Source: Cyprinodon diabolis (lineage: Eukaryota > Chordata > Actinopteri > Cyprinodontiformes > Cyprinodontidae). Taken from it: DNA of 64,000 nucleotides. Shown here piece after piece: positions 13,610-25,995 of the stretch. Each line of letters starts with the position of its first letter. The first letter of the stretch is position 1. The position numbers and the translations under genes are program-made. Location of the stretch: positions 16,685,267 to 16,749,266 of the forward strand of contig CM060072.1 in the NCBI GenBank assembly GCA_030533445.1, written 5' to 3'. The notes under the pieces were generated by a model that searched no databases, was not told the origin of the DNA, and saw only the letters and a program-made list of their open reading frames with translations.

Positions 13610-13817
13610 ATTAGGGGTGTAAATAATAATCGTTTTGTATCGATGCATCGATCCAACAGCCGATGATCCGATGCATCGATACGTCCGCAAGAGTATGCAT
13701 TAATTGAATCGAAACGTATCGTGGTGTATTCTTGAGTATCGAAAATAATCGAATCGTCTGGTCAGGAAATCGATACTGAATCGAATCGCCATGATGGGTG
13801 TGGTTTACACCCCTAAT
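13610..13817. mobile_element. hAT-type MITE with TTAGGGGTGTAAA ends
   Basis: Inverted ends ATTAGGGGTGTAAA (13610-13623) and TTTACACCCCTAAT (13804-13817) enclose about 200 bp rich in CGAT / GATGCATCGAT palindromes. Just outside the TAGGGG core, the flanking octamers TCAGTCAT and ATAGTCAT match at 6 of 8 positions, consistent with an aged 8-bp hAT target duplication. No transposase is present. The element sits inside the L2-like LINE remnant, so it is the younger insertion. Confidence 0.78.
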
Positions 13818-13965
13818 AGTCATGGTAACTGATCTTGTTATTTGCAATAATCTAAGCTAAGGAGAGCTTGTAGATATCAAATAAGAGGGGCCCCAGAATG
13901 GAGCCTTGAGGAACCCCACATTTGATTTTTCTGGTCTCTGATTTAAAGTACCATACTGTCACATA

Positions 13966-16629
13966 CAAGCCCCTTTAATTCAAATAGGATTCACTTACTA
14001 GAAAGGCTGACCAAGACATCTAAGCAGCGATCCATTGTAAAGAAGGCATTTAATAACCTAAAAATATTTTCTGTCCCTTACATGTAGCAACCCACTGCTG
14101 CCCAGGCAAGAGTTGTTGATGCCAGACCTTATTGGTTTCCAATAAGCCAATACGAAAAACCAGATGCACTAACTCCTTTTTAATCTTTGGAGAGCACCAA
14201 GCAGGAAGCCTTAGACTCAAAAGTGGGATTTTATCAGAAGTGAAGTAAATTATCAAAATAATGCCTAGGACATATAGACAGCACAATAAGACATCTGTTT
14301 ATACAGTTTAACAGAAAAACGTGCATCAGAGATAGGTCATTTCAGTCTATCTGACAGTAAGCAGTAATTTCTGCTACTTTTGATCACTGAACCGATATGA
14401 GGATTTCCCAGCCCGCCAGTTTACTGTTTCCAGATGAAAGGATGATTTTATTTTCATTGGGGTACAGTCCTAACTATTTTTAGACTCCAAAGTACCACTG
14501 GACAGCTAGAACAAATATCAGGATTTGCTGAGATCAACACTGGTAAAGAAGACAGGTTAGCCCAATGATCAAAACCATGTAGAAATGATAATATTTTACT
14601 AAAATGATTCAATTGCCTTTCACAAGTGCAGATAAAACTTGGCCTATGAAAAGATACCTTTGGTAAAGGCACAAATACACAAAAAAAATGTGTGAATACT
14701 TTTCATTCCTTCATTGTTGTCAGAAACATCTTCATTTTTGCTGCCTAGTTATTTCACTCTGAATCCTTGTTACTCTTATTTTGCATGAGTGAAACTCCAT
14801 GGGGATGCAGGTAAGGCAGACTGCAATCAAGGTGAAAATTACTGTTCTTTCTCTCATAAGCACCAGCAACAATCAGCAGCAAACTCAGAGATGTTTACCC
14901 ACTAAAACTCCTTAGATGTTTTGTGACTATGATGCTGTCTGAAAGCAGCACTGACTTAATGTTTATTACTCATTGTGCCACCATTGTAACACCTATGACA
15001 GCACTATAGGAACAGCTTTGCATGTCCCTAACCAAACAAATGTCTTGGCACAGCCATATCAATGGAGGTACGAAACCAATAGAAAGTTTGTATAAAACAT
15101 GATGAATAAACAAACATATGAACTAGAAAACAGCAATATTAGGCACAACACAAGCCCAAAAAACATCTATAATCACTAGGCTACACAATTTGTAAAAGAA
15201 TCATTGATAACCTTTGTTGATAGAGTTACTCAGAAATTACTTTGTTTCTCATGAGTGCATTTTACATCTTGAAAGGCGCCCTTGCATGAAACTAACATGC
15301 TAGTTTATTCAAGAGAAAATTACTTTACTTACATAATCTTTTGAGCAATCGCACCAAGAAAGCTGTTTCAGTGTCTCGATAATATGAAAAGCAAAGCAAA
15401 ATTACACAAGTACTCCCTGTAAAAGCTGAATCAATGGCCCAAAGTGATGATTACTTCCAAGAACCTTGTGTTTATAGGAAGGCTATTTTTACAGTGAATA
15501 AGAGAGACACAACTATGGGCCAAAGAAAAACACTCCCAATAGAAATATGCTTCTAGGACACCTTAAGCAGTCTCACCCGGAGGTTAAATTGAAAATCATA
15601 TTATTTTTCAGGCTGACTGATGACTCTCCAGATGCCACTGCACACTATGGGCCAAAATCCCTGCCATAAACTAGCTCAACAAGCATCATAGCTCTTTATA
15701 CAACAACAAAAATTTAGCCCGGCACTTCTTGTGTTGCTGCGCAAACCTCAGAGCCGAATGTTTGTGTTGCATTTGTGTGTTACCCTGACTCATAAAGATG
15801 CTCGACTGTAGAAGAAGGCAAATACCTGAGCAGTTCACAAGTCATTATGGAAATACATAACACAGGCAATACACAGAGACTCATAGACAAAGTTCTTTGG
15901 ATCCAAACCCCCTTGAGAAGCTGATGCAAAACCTTCATCCTGGAGGTTTAAAAAAAATATGTGATGATGTTTTACTTATTAATTGATCTTTCCTTTGATT
16001 ATTCCTGGCCCACATAGTCTCCATCTCTATTCTATAGTTTGACTTGTATGTAATATGGTACATCAAAGTAAACAGACTGACATGACATTGTTCAGTCAGT
16101 TTGTAATAAAAAGGAATAGATTTGCTTTAAAAATATAGAATGGATTCAAACTGAATTTGAGCCATTAAGTATAAAACATGCGTAAGCATCTTTCGATTTG
16201 TCAGGAATTGATACATATGTAAATTGATTAACATGTTTATCAGTCTAGTTAACAGTAATCTTACGCATAAGCAGGTAACCAATGTGAAGCATTACTATAA
16301 AGCTAATCAAAAGAGCTTAAGTTTAAACAAAAAAAATTTTGTGCAAGTTGGCATCTACTTGCACAAAATTTCCCAATCACTACTTTTAATGCATGAGATG
16401 CATTTTATGTGTTATAAGGCAGGACATGCAGTTTATTCATCCCCTTTTAAATCCAAAACTCTTACATACAATTTGCAGCGACATACTGCCTGAAAAAGTT
16501 TCCTGGTTACACATTAAATGATTCAATCTCAGCATGAATGCAGCTTTGCTTTTAAGCCTCAGAGGTTTGTTGGAAAATTTGTGAAAAGATAGCACAATGA
16601 AGCCCAAAAAACACAGCAGACATGTCAGG
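13966..16629. other. Intron-like DNA, no gene recognised
   Basis: AT-rich, mostly unique-looking sequence. The longest open frames are under 80 codons and have no recognisable domain. Confidence 0.45.
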
Positions 16630-17010
16630 AAGAAAGTGGTGGAGAAGTTTTAACATGGGTTAAGTTATAAAGTTCAGACCAACCAAAAGTGGCACAATTG
16701 CAAAGCAACAATTGTAACCCACCTGAGTTGACAAGGCTGCTATAAAAGAGCATCAATCAGAAATACACCCAAGAGGACAATGACCACTCTGGAAGAGCTG
16801 CATGGGTCCAAAACGTAGGGTATTAGGACAACTATTTGCCATGCACATGTTGGCAATTATGAGCAATTATGTGCAATTAGAAAGCCTTTGAATTTACGTT
16901 TCAGCCTTGTTGGGCAGACAGCAAATATGACAAATTTATATAGTAAAATGAGACCAAACCATTTTCTTTTTGGTTTACAAGCAAAATCCAATATTTGCTG
17001 AAAAAGCACA
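16630..17010 (+). pseudogene. Decayed Tc1/mariner transposase remnant
   Basis: Several segments line up in order with the DNA of fish Tc1 transposase genes. They are 'aagtggtggagaagttttaa', 'gggttaagttataaa', a 'gcacaattg' segment, 'aagagcatcaatcagaaa', 'gaccactctggaagagctgc', 'aggacaactatt', a 'gcagacagcaaatatg' phrase and 'aaaatgagaccaaacc…tttttgg'. The frame is broken many times and no terminal repeats are evident. This is an ancient, inactive copy, much older than the element at 47423-48643. Confidence 0.65.
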
Positions 17011-17247
17011 GAATAAACTGGAGGGCATATTGATGGAAAGATGGATGGAGCTATAATGACTTTATAATGGGTATGGAGATTCTCTCTCCAGCAGATCTGC
17101 AGCTATTTTCAAAGTAAAATGGACAAAAGTTTTATTATTTGGATACAAACACAGTAAAATTAGTTTTATGGTGGATTTTCTCATGAAAATATTCAAATGC
17201 TTGCAGAGAAATCTTTAACCAGGTGTTGATCTAAAAATTCATGTATG

Positions 17248-17302
17248 TAATGCTACGTAAACAGTAAGTAATACTACGTACTGCAATACATAATGCTACG
17301 TA
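17248..17302. repeat. Three spaced copies of TAATRCTACGTA
   Basis: The 12-mer occurs at 17248-17259, 17269-17280 (TAATACTACGTA) and 17291-17302. Starts are 21 and 22 bp apart. The last copy sits partly inside a small hairpin, CTGCAATAC…GTATTGCAG, with a 10-base loop. Confidence 0.85.
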
Positions 17303-17459
17303 TTGCAGGGAAGACTGCAGAAAATTTTTTTTTTTTTAAAAACTGTTTATCTGCATGTGGGATAGGACGACCCCCCCTCGACTTTTGGAACAATCAATCC
17401 TGAATCCTGTGAGAAAATGTGAGAACATTTGTCCCGAGTTTTCAGACAGGTTTAGCATG

Positions 17460-18240
17460 AGATGTTTATGTCTATGCTTTTAGCAGACGCTTTTATTCAA
17501 AGCGACTTACAAAGTAGACACAATGTTACAGTTATCATCAATATAACAATAAGTTCTTTAGAGGACAATTCCTAGTCAGAATCAGTGGTGACAGCAAATA
17601 GGTAGAGGGATGTACAGAGAGAGTAGTGGAGAAGTAAAGAGTTATGGTTAACAGTTAGGAAAAGCTATGCTCTTTGGTCTTTAAGAGTATCGTAAAGATA
17701 GAAAGGGACGCTGCTGTTCTTGTAGCGTTTGGTAGGTCACTTTACCATCTTGAAACAACACATGAAAACAGCCTGGATTGTCTTAAGCGTGGTGTAAACA
17801 GTGCTAATCGACAATTAATTGCTGACCAGAGTGACTGAGTTGTGACATGAGCCTTTGCTAGAGGATCCAAGTACACAGGAGCCGTACCCTTAAGCCCTTT
17901 GTAGGCTAGCATTAGGAAGTTGACGTGAAACTTTTTGGGCTGATTAAAGACCAGACACTCACCATGTTCTGGACCATTTGTAATGGTTTTATTGCACAGG
18001 CTGGGAGACCAGTCAGGAGTGCATTACAATTGTCAAGGTGGGAGATAACCATAGGCTGCACCAGGAGTTGGGTAGCATGTTGGGTTAGGTAAGGCCGGAT
18101 CTTATTGTTAGTACTGTGAAGCAACAAGATCAAGAAACAGAGCTAAGGTGATCTTTAAAAGTCAGCTGGTCATCAATCATGACACCCAAGTTTCTCTCTG
18201 CCTTTGATGGAGTCAGAGACAGGGATCCAGAGATGAAACA
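17460..18240 (-). pseudogene. L2-like LINE: reverse-transcriptase C-terminus and 3' tail
   Basis: Minus-strand reading from about 18235 gives a phrase like RNLGVMIDDQLTF. An open stretch at 18133-17912 follows, with HATQLLVQPMVISHLDN and NALLTGLPACAIKPLQM, the conserved C-terminal region of L2-clade reverse transcriptases. Further 3' (17900-17660) the frame is broken. The 3' end near 17480 reads 'gtcgctttgaataaaagcgt' then 'ctgctaaaagcata', the stereotyped 3' terminus of fish L2-like elements. The copy is 5'-truncated, lacks the catalytic palm and endonuclease, and has stops and frameshifts. It is an inactive retroposon lying sense to the proposed sgcd transcript. Confidence 0.8.
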
Positions 18241-18452
18241 GCTCCACAATGTCTGAAAACCTCAATCAAAGGTCTAAAGTTCTTAATAGTCATAAACAAC
18301 TAGATTATGATATGAAAGCACAGAGTTGAACTTTTGCATCAAGAAAAGGTCTAAAACCTTCTAATCAATGAGAATAATGTTTCAGTCATAAGACATTGAA
18401 CAGATTCATTTTAAGCTGATGAAGGTTCTCAGTCATCCAGGTCATAGTCATT

Positions 18453-18649
18453 CCGTAAAAATTCAAAAAATATCCACTGGACTTGGTTTTCAAGATCTGA
18501 AGACGTTTCGCCACCTCTCCAGGAAGCTTTCTCAATTCAAATGTCTGGATCCGCAGTGAGTTTGAATTGAGAAAGCTTCCTGGAGAGGTGGCGAAACGTC
18601 TTCAAATCTTGAAAACCAAGTCCAGTGGATACTTTTTGAATTTTTACGG
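18453..18649. mobile_element. Foldback of Penelope-like terminal sequence (89-bp arms, 19-bp loop)
   Basis: The left arm (18453-18541) and right arm (18561-18649) are reverse complements over 89 bp with two mismatches. They are separated by 18542-18560. The arm contains 'aagcttcctggagaggtggc' followed by 'gaaacgtcttcaaatcttga'. Just outside the left arm is 'ttctcagtcatccaggtcat'. Both phrases are typical of the terminal repeats of fish Penelope-like retroelements. The family assignment rests on recalled similarity; the inverted structure is directly visible. Confidence 0.75.
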
Positions 18650-21600
18650 AAAGATTCATTTTAAATCATCAACATGTAAATACCTCCATTTCATCTGATT
18701 CTCTGGCTAAAGCTCTGTCTTCTCCCTAACCCATTAAAGCAGAATGGACATAACAGGCTTTCTATTTTCAAAGTATTTTAAATAACAATTTAGCATGTTT
18801 CTCCATCTGGTGATCAGATGATTCGGGAATGCCAAAGAGCCCAAAAAGCACCTTAATTAGAAAATTTGTTAGCAGCCTAGAGCTCAACAGCACTCACCAC
18901 CAGCTCGTTAGGTCTGTTAGTCATACCTGTGGTGCTGCTTGCCTAATTGTTGAGCTATGCACAGCAAATTTAAACTCACCACACCAAAAGGCGGGGACAG
19001 CATCTTATGACATATTGAAAACCAAAAAAAAAATCTACCTAGACTTTGTTGGACATCTCCTGCTTTCTACTGCTTGTCCACATTCATTATTCATACTTGT
19101 CTCTGTAATGGCAGTTTAAGTGAATATTTCATCTCTTCATGCCTCTGCTTACTCTAGTCAAGATATTTTCTCCACCTGCTGCACACTCAGGTTTAAAAAA
19201 TATATATGCAACAAATTTATCAATTATAGATTTAAAAACACTTTTACATTTTGAGATATTTTCTTTTAGCTGCTTCATAGATAACCCTTTCCAACAACTC
19301 TTAATATGAACCTATACTAGCAAACTGTTATAGTACTACACTAAAAATAGCTTTGATGGCAGTGGCATATCTTTTTTGGCAGTGGACTTTGTCTTTAAGG
19401 TCAGTGCTCTCGTTTGGTACATGGAAGTTCCTTTCTGCAGTCATATAAATACATTTGTGAACCAACCCAATGTTAAGCTAACTTTGTACATCAAAGTAAG
19501 TTAATGTCATCATAACAGATGCCAACAACATCATTTTGTGAAATGTGCTATTTTTTTTAACCATGCAAATGTTTTATTTTCATAAAATAATTCAAGATTT
19601 TTTATTTAAGGCTCATTTCAAATCTTCCTGCTGACAGTCGTAGCTATAGTTACCCCCATTGCTAAATGGCTCTAATGTTGCTTTAACAGATAAAAATATA
19701 CTATAGAAATAGTTTATTGAAAAACATGGAGATTGTTTTTTAATTTCACATCTTGTTAAACTGCAAATTAGTCCCAATAGAAAATCTAAGACATGCTTGC
19801 CATTTTTATTTTTATTTTAGGATATTCTAAAGCAAACAAACGATTTCTGCACACTTGATCTCTGAAACCACTTATTAAGTGTGTGGTAAATTTTCTATTT
19901 GCGCCTTGTCTTTTTTTGGCTTCCAATATCTTTACCAAGACATGTCAAGGTTGAGCAGCAAACCTTCTACAGCTAGAGTTTTCTGAAGGAATAATAATTG
20001 AAGATAAACCAAAAACCAAACATGCACCAAGAGCTTCAACTAACTGCTATGTGCCAAGTTAAAATGCCCAGTCTAAAAATATTACAAATAAGGATTTTGT
20101 GAAACAATAATTATTTCAATTCACCTATTTCAGTCTAAATGTTCTGTTTGCACATAGTTTGCAAAGGATGCAATAAAAAAATATCACCTAAATTATATAT
20201 TTACAATAAAGCCACAAATTTTGTATCTTGTTCATGCTATGCCAAATGTTAACAAGCAAAACACAATAACTGAAGAGATCTATAAAACTGAATTCAGACA
20301 ATACCTAAAGGGTCAAAAAATTGCACAGAATCATAGAAAAAGTAACTATTTGATCAATAAATACATGAATAAGGAGGCTGATGGCATATTCACAGCCCAA
20401 ATAAAGCCATAAACCTTATTACTGCTCAGCACTAAGAGTCCTGTACAGGACTGGTTTGTAAATTCTGCTCGCAGTCGCTCCCCTCGTCTTGCTCTATCGC
20501 TGCCAGCTGCTCCGGCAATATTTGCCAGCAGTCAGTTCAGTTAATGCAGTGTATGAAAAAAAAAAAACGAAATTTTAGTGCAGTTTAACAAGAACAGAAT
20601 AATATATATTTAACAAAAATCTTTCCACTTTAAATCACAAGTTATCATATAAATTGAGGCCAACAACAAAAAATAACCAATCTAGACAATAGAAAAATGT
20701 ATCATATAAAGTAAAATAAAGAATAAAAACAATAGATCAGGCCCCTGAGTAACATTTTAAAAACTGCTGAATCTGATACAAAAGATGACTCAGGGTACAA
20801 AGATTAAAACCAATATGACAGTTAAATAAAACTGAAACATTTGTCTTACTTTAGGTTACTGCACAGAAAGCATAAACTGCTAATAGACCGTGATCTCATG
20901 AAGTCGCAGCTTTTCTCTAAAATAAAACCACAGACACTGGAAGCTGTCCCTAGAGGCACACTGGACTCACTCAAAACAAACCTCAAAAGCTTTAAGAAGA
21001 GGGAATCTTTTGATGAATCCCCTAATTCCACTGAAACTTTAAAAGACAAAGTCTATCCTATCAGGCAATAACCACTTTATTTTACTGTTCAGCATTCAAC
21101 ATGTAGCTGTTCAACATTCACTATCTAACCATATTCCTAGATTCATGTTTTTTTTTCAGTTTTAATCTGTGTAATGTAATGGTTTTCGCTAGTTTTTTGT
21201 TAAGAGCAAACTGCATGAACGCTGTTTTCTCAGAGCTCCAGAAACAGCAGCTGTATCTAAAATGGAAAAGGAAGTGAGTGTGCTTGGATTAAAAGATGTG
21301 CTTGCTGTCACTAAGACGTCACTTGCAGTTGGTAGAAAAAGCAAAGAAGAAGAAAAAAAATATTCTTTCCTTTGCTTGATCTGCTTTGACTTTATTATTT
21401 TTTTGCTCATGTTAAACCCATCTGTCCGCATTTCAAAAGTTTTTTTCCCTTATTTTATAAATCTATCAAGGAGACACATTAAAAACATAAAGCGGGCGGG
21501 CTGACTGCAGTGCTCCGTCACAACACACGGCTCAGCATCTTAGAAAACCTGTCCTGATTTATGTAGATCTCATATTAAAGCGGCGTGGTGAAGCGGGGCT

Positions 21601-23413
21601 CATGTATTATTCACATCAACAACCATGTGAGCAGGCCCCTGTGTGCTGTACGCGTGTGCTGCTTCTGCTGTACTGACTCATCACTGAGCACTGCATTGAT
21701 ACAAGCAGAAAGAAAATGTGTGCACCTGATAGACTGAAAACAAACAAGTAGGGTAGGGAATAGTAAAAATGAAGTAACACAGTAGGGAAGAGCAGAAGAC
21801 AGTCTGATGGTTGAAATTCATCTTAAAGAGCTTTGGATAGACAGAAGCAGTGATGGATGTGGTGCTCTTTATAAGTTTACTAAAGCTTGGCATCACACTG
21901 AAGTCATATGGGCCTTAAAGAAATGCACACGCTGCAATTTATACAATAAAATTGTGTCTCCATTGGATTGAGCCAATCAGAATTGAATTAGTTTTGCTTA
22001 CCTTGTATTTATTGCATTAGCTGTTTTCCTTCTAATTTTTTGTACGTTTTGCATGTTTGCTATACAAGTAAAATCACTTTGCTTTACTTTTTTTTATATT
22101 AGAGGAAAAGAATGATTAATGAGTTTTTTGAAAGCAGATCTGTATTCTGTAGATTTCATGTAGTGTAAATATAGATTTAATGTCAGAGGGAAATGCAACA
22201 GTGGGTATTTCTTGACAGTCCCAAAAGAAACTAAGGCATATTTTTCAATACAGACTTTAGATAAAGTCATCCTCGGTATCAAAACTTAGTAAAGTAAAGC
22301 TATTAGAGGTGGTAAAAGGCAAATTCACAAAGCTTTTAAGCCCTGTAGGTATGTGCAAACCAGGTTTTACATGTCTGTGGCTCAGAAAGTACAGGCCTTT
22401 AGATAAAAATGTGATCACTTTTAAAGCAGGTGATAACAGGATACAACCTAAATATATGTTTTAGAGTAGTGCCAGACAAAACAGCTTTCCATGAATTAAA
22501 ACAAAAGAGGTCGATTAGACCAGATAAATCATTGAGAGCTGCTGAAAGCTCAACAGAATTAAATAATCCATTAAACATTTATTTCTATTTGGTTGAATTA
22601 AAAAAAGAACCTTTATTTATTTGTATTATGTCACTGAATATTTGTAAAGAATACACTTTTACAATCAAGTGCTTTGAATATAAGGGGATGCTTTGCATCC
22701 TTAATTAAATAAGGGAGTCAATCATTTTACATAATAAAACCATCAGTATGCCACTGGTTTAGAAGTACAACTTGTGCTTTTTATGTTTGTTATATTCTTC
22801 ATACGTACAGTAAAACATGTAATCAAGCAAAAATATTAAAAGCATACTTCTGAAAATCATGCAGAATCAGTGCTGCTATATTTTCTTGTATATCAAAATT
22901 ATTTTTTATTTTTATCAATCTAAAACTCAACAACAGCACATAATCTATTGAGCTGTCATTTTCATATCAGTTGTTCTTATAATTTTTAGAATATAACTAT
23001 CATTAGGGTATCTACAGCTCTTCAACAGCTACAAGTACACTCCTGATAGACTGATCTGTGCTATTTTGCAGCTTGTAAATAATACTTAGAGAAAGTATTG
23101 TTTAATTGAATTGAATCCAGTGTTTTTTTTAACTAATCCACAAAAAAAATGAAAAAGTGGTAAATACTCCCCTCAATGCTTTTACAACGTTTTTAAGGTG
23201 GACAATTTAAAGCTGAAAAACAGAGACCCCTAATACAACCCTGCAGAGCTCCAGACATTTTTTTCTCTCCACTGTTTCATAATAATTTCTGGTAAAAAAA
23301 AAAAAAAAGCAAAGGAATCATTGGTATAAAAAGCTATAGAACATTAAATAGCAAAGATTAGTCTATATTCCACATATAGACATGGCAAATGAGACCACCC
23401 TCCATTAATCTTA
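18650..23413. other. Intron-like DNA, no gene recognised
   Basis: AT-rich with scattered homopolymer runs. Small GC-richer, complex patches at about 20450-20540 and 21480-21680 stand out from the background but show no convincing exon signals. Open frames here (up to 96 codons at 18829-19119) have no recognisable domain. Confidence 0.45.
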
Positions 23414-23740
23414 TAATAATAATAATAATACATTTTATTTAAAAAGGCGCCTTTCTGGACACTCAAGGTCACCGTACAAAAGCATAAAAACAGTGTCAGA
23501 AAAAATAAAAATAAAAACATTAAAAAAATACAGAGGCTGTGACAGTGAAATTGATATTTAAAGAGAATAAGCAATCTTGAACAGATGGGTTTTGAGTTGC
23601 ATTTTAAAATGGAGAATTGAGCCTGTGTTTCTAATTCTGGGTGGTAGAGAGTTCCAGAGGCGGGGGGCAGAGCGGCTGAATGCTCTGCTCCCCATGGTGG
23701 TGAGACGGGCGGAGGGGACAGACAGGTGCAAAGCAGACGA
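23414..23740 (-). repeat. LINE-related interspersed repeat with (ATT)n tail
   Basis: On the minus strand the segment ends in 'aaaggcgcc' followed by 'ttttaaataaaatg' and a run of ATT. On the plus strand 23580-23720 contains 'cagatgggttttgagttgca', 'gagagttccagagg' and 'gctctgctccccatggtggt'. This is a widespread fish repeat text associated with LINE 3' regions. No domain is readable, so superfamily assignment is tentative. Confidence 0.6.
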
Positions 23741-24224
23741 TTATAGATTATATATGTCCAGAAAACTCAATAATATTTACTTAATATTTATAAAATTATC
23801 CTATAAATGTAGCAAGGACATTCTTTAGGTATTTTTATTAAATCAATTTTTAAAATGTGGAACCTGAAACCTGCAAATGTCCAAGAGAGCTACAGACCTC
23901 AGATCAGCACTCAACATCTAATTCATCATCCCAGGAAGTATAACTAGGCCAACTTAGATATTCAAGGCTCATGCTTTCATGTCATGTAGAATCATCAGAA
24001 AATGTAGGCTACCGAATGGATTAATGCTTGTAGTGTTGCGCAACTTGTATGTGCAGCAGCAGCTGTTGCTTTAAAGGCCCTTCAATGAAAAATGTATCAT
24101 CTGTATGAAAATAACACATAAATCTGTCCCATATTTTTGGCATCAGGTGATAGATCAAATAAAAAAAAAGTAGATCAGGAGTCAGAGGCTTTCAGAGGAA
24201 GAAAATACACAAAACATGACTTAC
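23741..24224. other. 5' end of the intron following the sgcd coding exon
   Basis: Begins (minus strand) with the donor GTAAGT at 24224-24219. No repeat or gene recognised. Confidence 0.5.
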
Positions 24225-24410
24225 AATGGTGAAGTTCATGACTTTGAGGATCCAGATGGTTAGAGCCAAGTTGATCAGGATCAGGATCATTAATAGCAGG
24301 ACGAAGAAGTAAAGGCAGCGTTTCCTCCAGCCGTATATTCCCACTTTGTACACTTGTGGTTTCTCTGAACTCTGGACATTGTTCCTATGAGAGCACTGTT
24401 CCTGGGTCAT
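24225..24410 (-). CDS. sgcd: Delta-sarcoglycan, first full coding exon
   Basis: This exon encodes 62 residues of the N-terminus of delta-sarcoglycan. That protein is a type II membrane glycoprotein of the sarcoglycan subcomplex, which anchors dystrophin at the muscle cell membrane. Residues 1-32 are the cytosolic tail and include [15 protein letters not shown], a signature of gamma/delta/zeta-sarcoglycans. Residues about 33-55 are one hydrophobic transmembrane segment, followed by KVMNFTI, the start of the extracellular part. KVMNFTI and a TQEQ start favour delta over gamma, whose tail differs here; zeta is harder to exclude. The exon is bounded by a pyrimidine-rich acceptor ending CAG immediately before ATG at 24410 and by a GTAAGT donor at 24224-24219, so it ends on a codon boundary. 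The next exon (extracellular repeats and cysteine cluster) was not found to the left; vertebrate sgcd introns are very long. Confidence 0.93.
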
Positions 24411-25867
24411 CTGAGGAGAGACGGATAATGAAGAATTATTAAGGGAAGATGCCAGCGCTGGTGTGGATTACAAATGTCAGTATTTGTCCTCTGCTTATTT
24501 GGCACTGGTCTGGAATGACAGGTTTGTTTTACATAAAATACTGCAACTGAACCACGTTGCACTTGGAAAAACATACAATTTACGTGTATTTTATCACAGG
24601 CCTTCATCAGTTGCAAGAAACCCTGTTCCTTAAAGCTTTCCCAATTGCTCTATCAATTGTCTTCCTAATAGACCTTCACTGTAGTAGGTAGTATCCCAGC
24701 AGGACAGTCTAGTCTAATTTAGTGACAAATATTTTCTCAGGATGTAAAATCAATAATTTCTATTTGGGAGCCTTTAAATGCCATTAAAAAAGAAGCAAAA
24801 CAAGGTTAGTGGTTTCATTTACTCAGTTTGGTGAATATAAAGTTTAAACTGAAGTTTTGTTGTCAGTTATTAGGGTTTTCATTTCCATAATTTGTTATTT
24901 TTGTGGCAAATAACTAAACTCCTTTTTTCATCTAACAGAAAATACTTGTGGCTCAGCATTCCTGTTTAACTGTATTTATTTTCTGAATGTTTACAACAGA
25001 TTGCTATTGCTTTTTCCTTTTAACAGACCTGCTTCTGGCCCAGCGCTTCAAAGTACATGTCTGCTGAAAGAAATTATTCATTGTTCTATTGCGTTAACTG
25101 TGAGGCTTTTTTTCTTTCCTGATTGTTCTTTGCTGTTTAGCTGTTAGTACTCTCTTTGGCCAATTTTTCCAATCTGTTTTATTAATACATTTGACTTGAG
25201 TTGACAGTACATGGTATTCAATTATATTCAGTATTACTGGCTTAGTATCCATATTTAGCTTCATCTCTTCCCTGGATGGTGCCAATAACAAAGCTGTTGT
25301 TACCACTACCTTTGTGGGGTTTTTTTTTCTCTTGGATTGTTATCGCCTATAAAAAAATGCCTTTTGACTCAGGTCCTCTATGTTTGCCCATTTCTTTAAT
25401 GTATAAAAATATTTACAGAGCTCTTACTTCCCTTTATCTTAACTCCCTTTCTCTATCTGTTGAATCTATTCTTGAGTCCAGCATTTAGAGACATTGCTGA
25501 ATTACTCAAAGCTTCTGTGTCTAGCTGCATCTTACCCGTAATTTCCTGAATCAATTAATTTTATGCTGCCATTTCTTATGTACACTTATTGTGGCAGAAA
25601 ATACTCAAGGTTTAAATGGGCTTGTGTTTTTTCCCATGCCCCTCCTGCTTTCAGAACCCAACCTGTTTATGACAGTTAGCTGTTCCTACTGAGCCCAGTA
25701 CTGATGGAGGCTTCCTTCTAAACATATGATTGTACAGGAATTGACTCCACAAAATAATTCAAAACTAATTGGAACAGACAGTCTGTTCCAATTTGCATGT
25801 TTTTAGAACAAAAACAAGGCTTTGTTGGGCTACTGTATAAAACCTAGAACTGAACGCTATTCCTGAC
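24411..25867. other. 3' end of sgcd intron 1
   Basis: Read on the minus strand, this leads into the coding exon through a pyrimidine-rich tract and CAG at 24413-24411. No gene or clear repeat recognised before the Penelope-like fragment. Confidence 0.5.
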
Positions 25868-25995
25868 ATTTTTAATTGAAAAAGCTTCCTGGATGGGAAG
25901 CGAAACGTATTCAAACTTGGAAACAAAGTCCAGTAGATTGTCTGTAATTTTTTTGGCATGACTATGACCTGGATGACTGAGAACCTTCACCAGCA
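25868..25995. mobile_element. Penelope-like terminal fragment
   Basis: The segment contains 'aaaaagcttcctggatggga', 'agcgaaacgtattcaaactt', 'caaagtccagtagatt', then 'tgactatgacctggatgact' and 'gagaaccttca'. This is the same text as the arms and left flank of the foldback at 18418-18649, in a single orientation. It shows what an ordinary, non-inverted terminus of this retroelement looks like. No coding sequence is attached. Confidence 0.65.

Larger units (their letters stand above)
13210..13965 (-). mobile_element. L2-like LINE remnant, interrupted by a MITE
   Basis: On the minus strand, 13922-13885 reads GVPQGSILGPLLF, the conserved motif of the non-LTR reverse-transcriptase palm. After the MITE insertion, 13534-13210 continues in LINE 3'-coding/UTR style. 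It has a 'QWLPV' phrase, a 'KPICLELPLT'-like segment and a 3' end in 'acttgccttgcctta', typical of fish L2-type elements. The reverse transcriptase between the two parts is missing, so the copy is internally deleted as well as interrupted. Reverse transcriptase copies LINE RNA into genomic DNA, but this copy is dead. It runs in the same direction as the proposed sgcd transcript. Confidence 0.72.
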
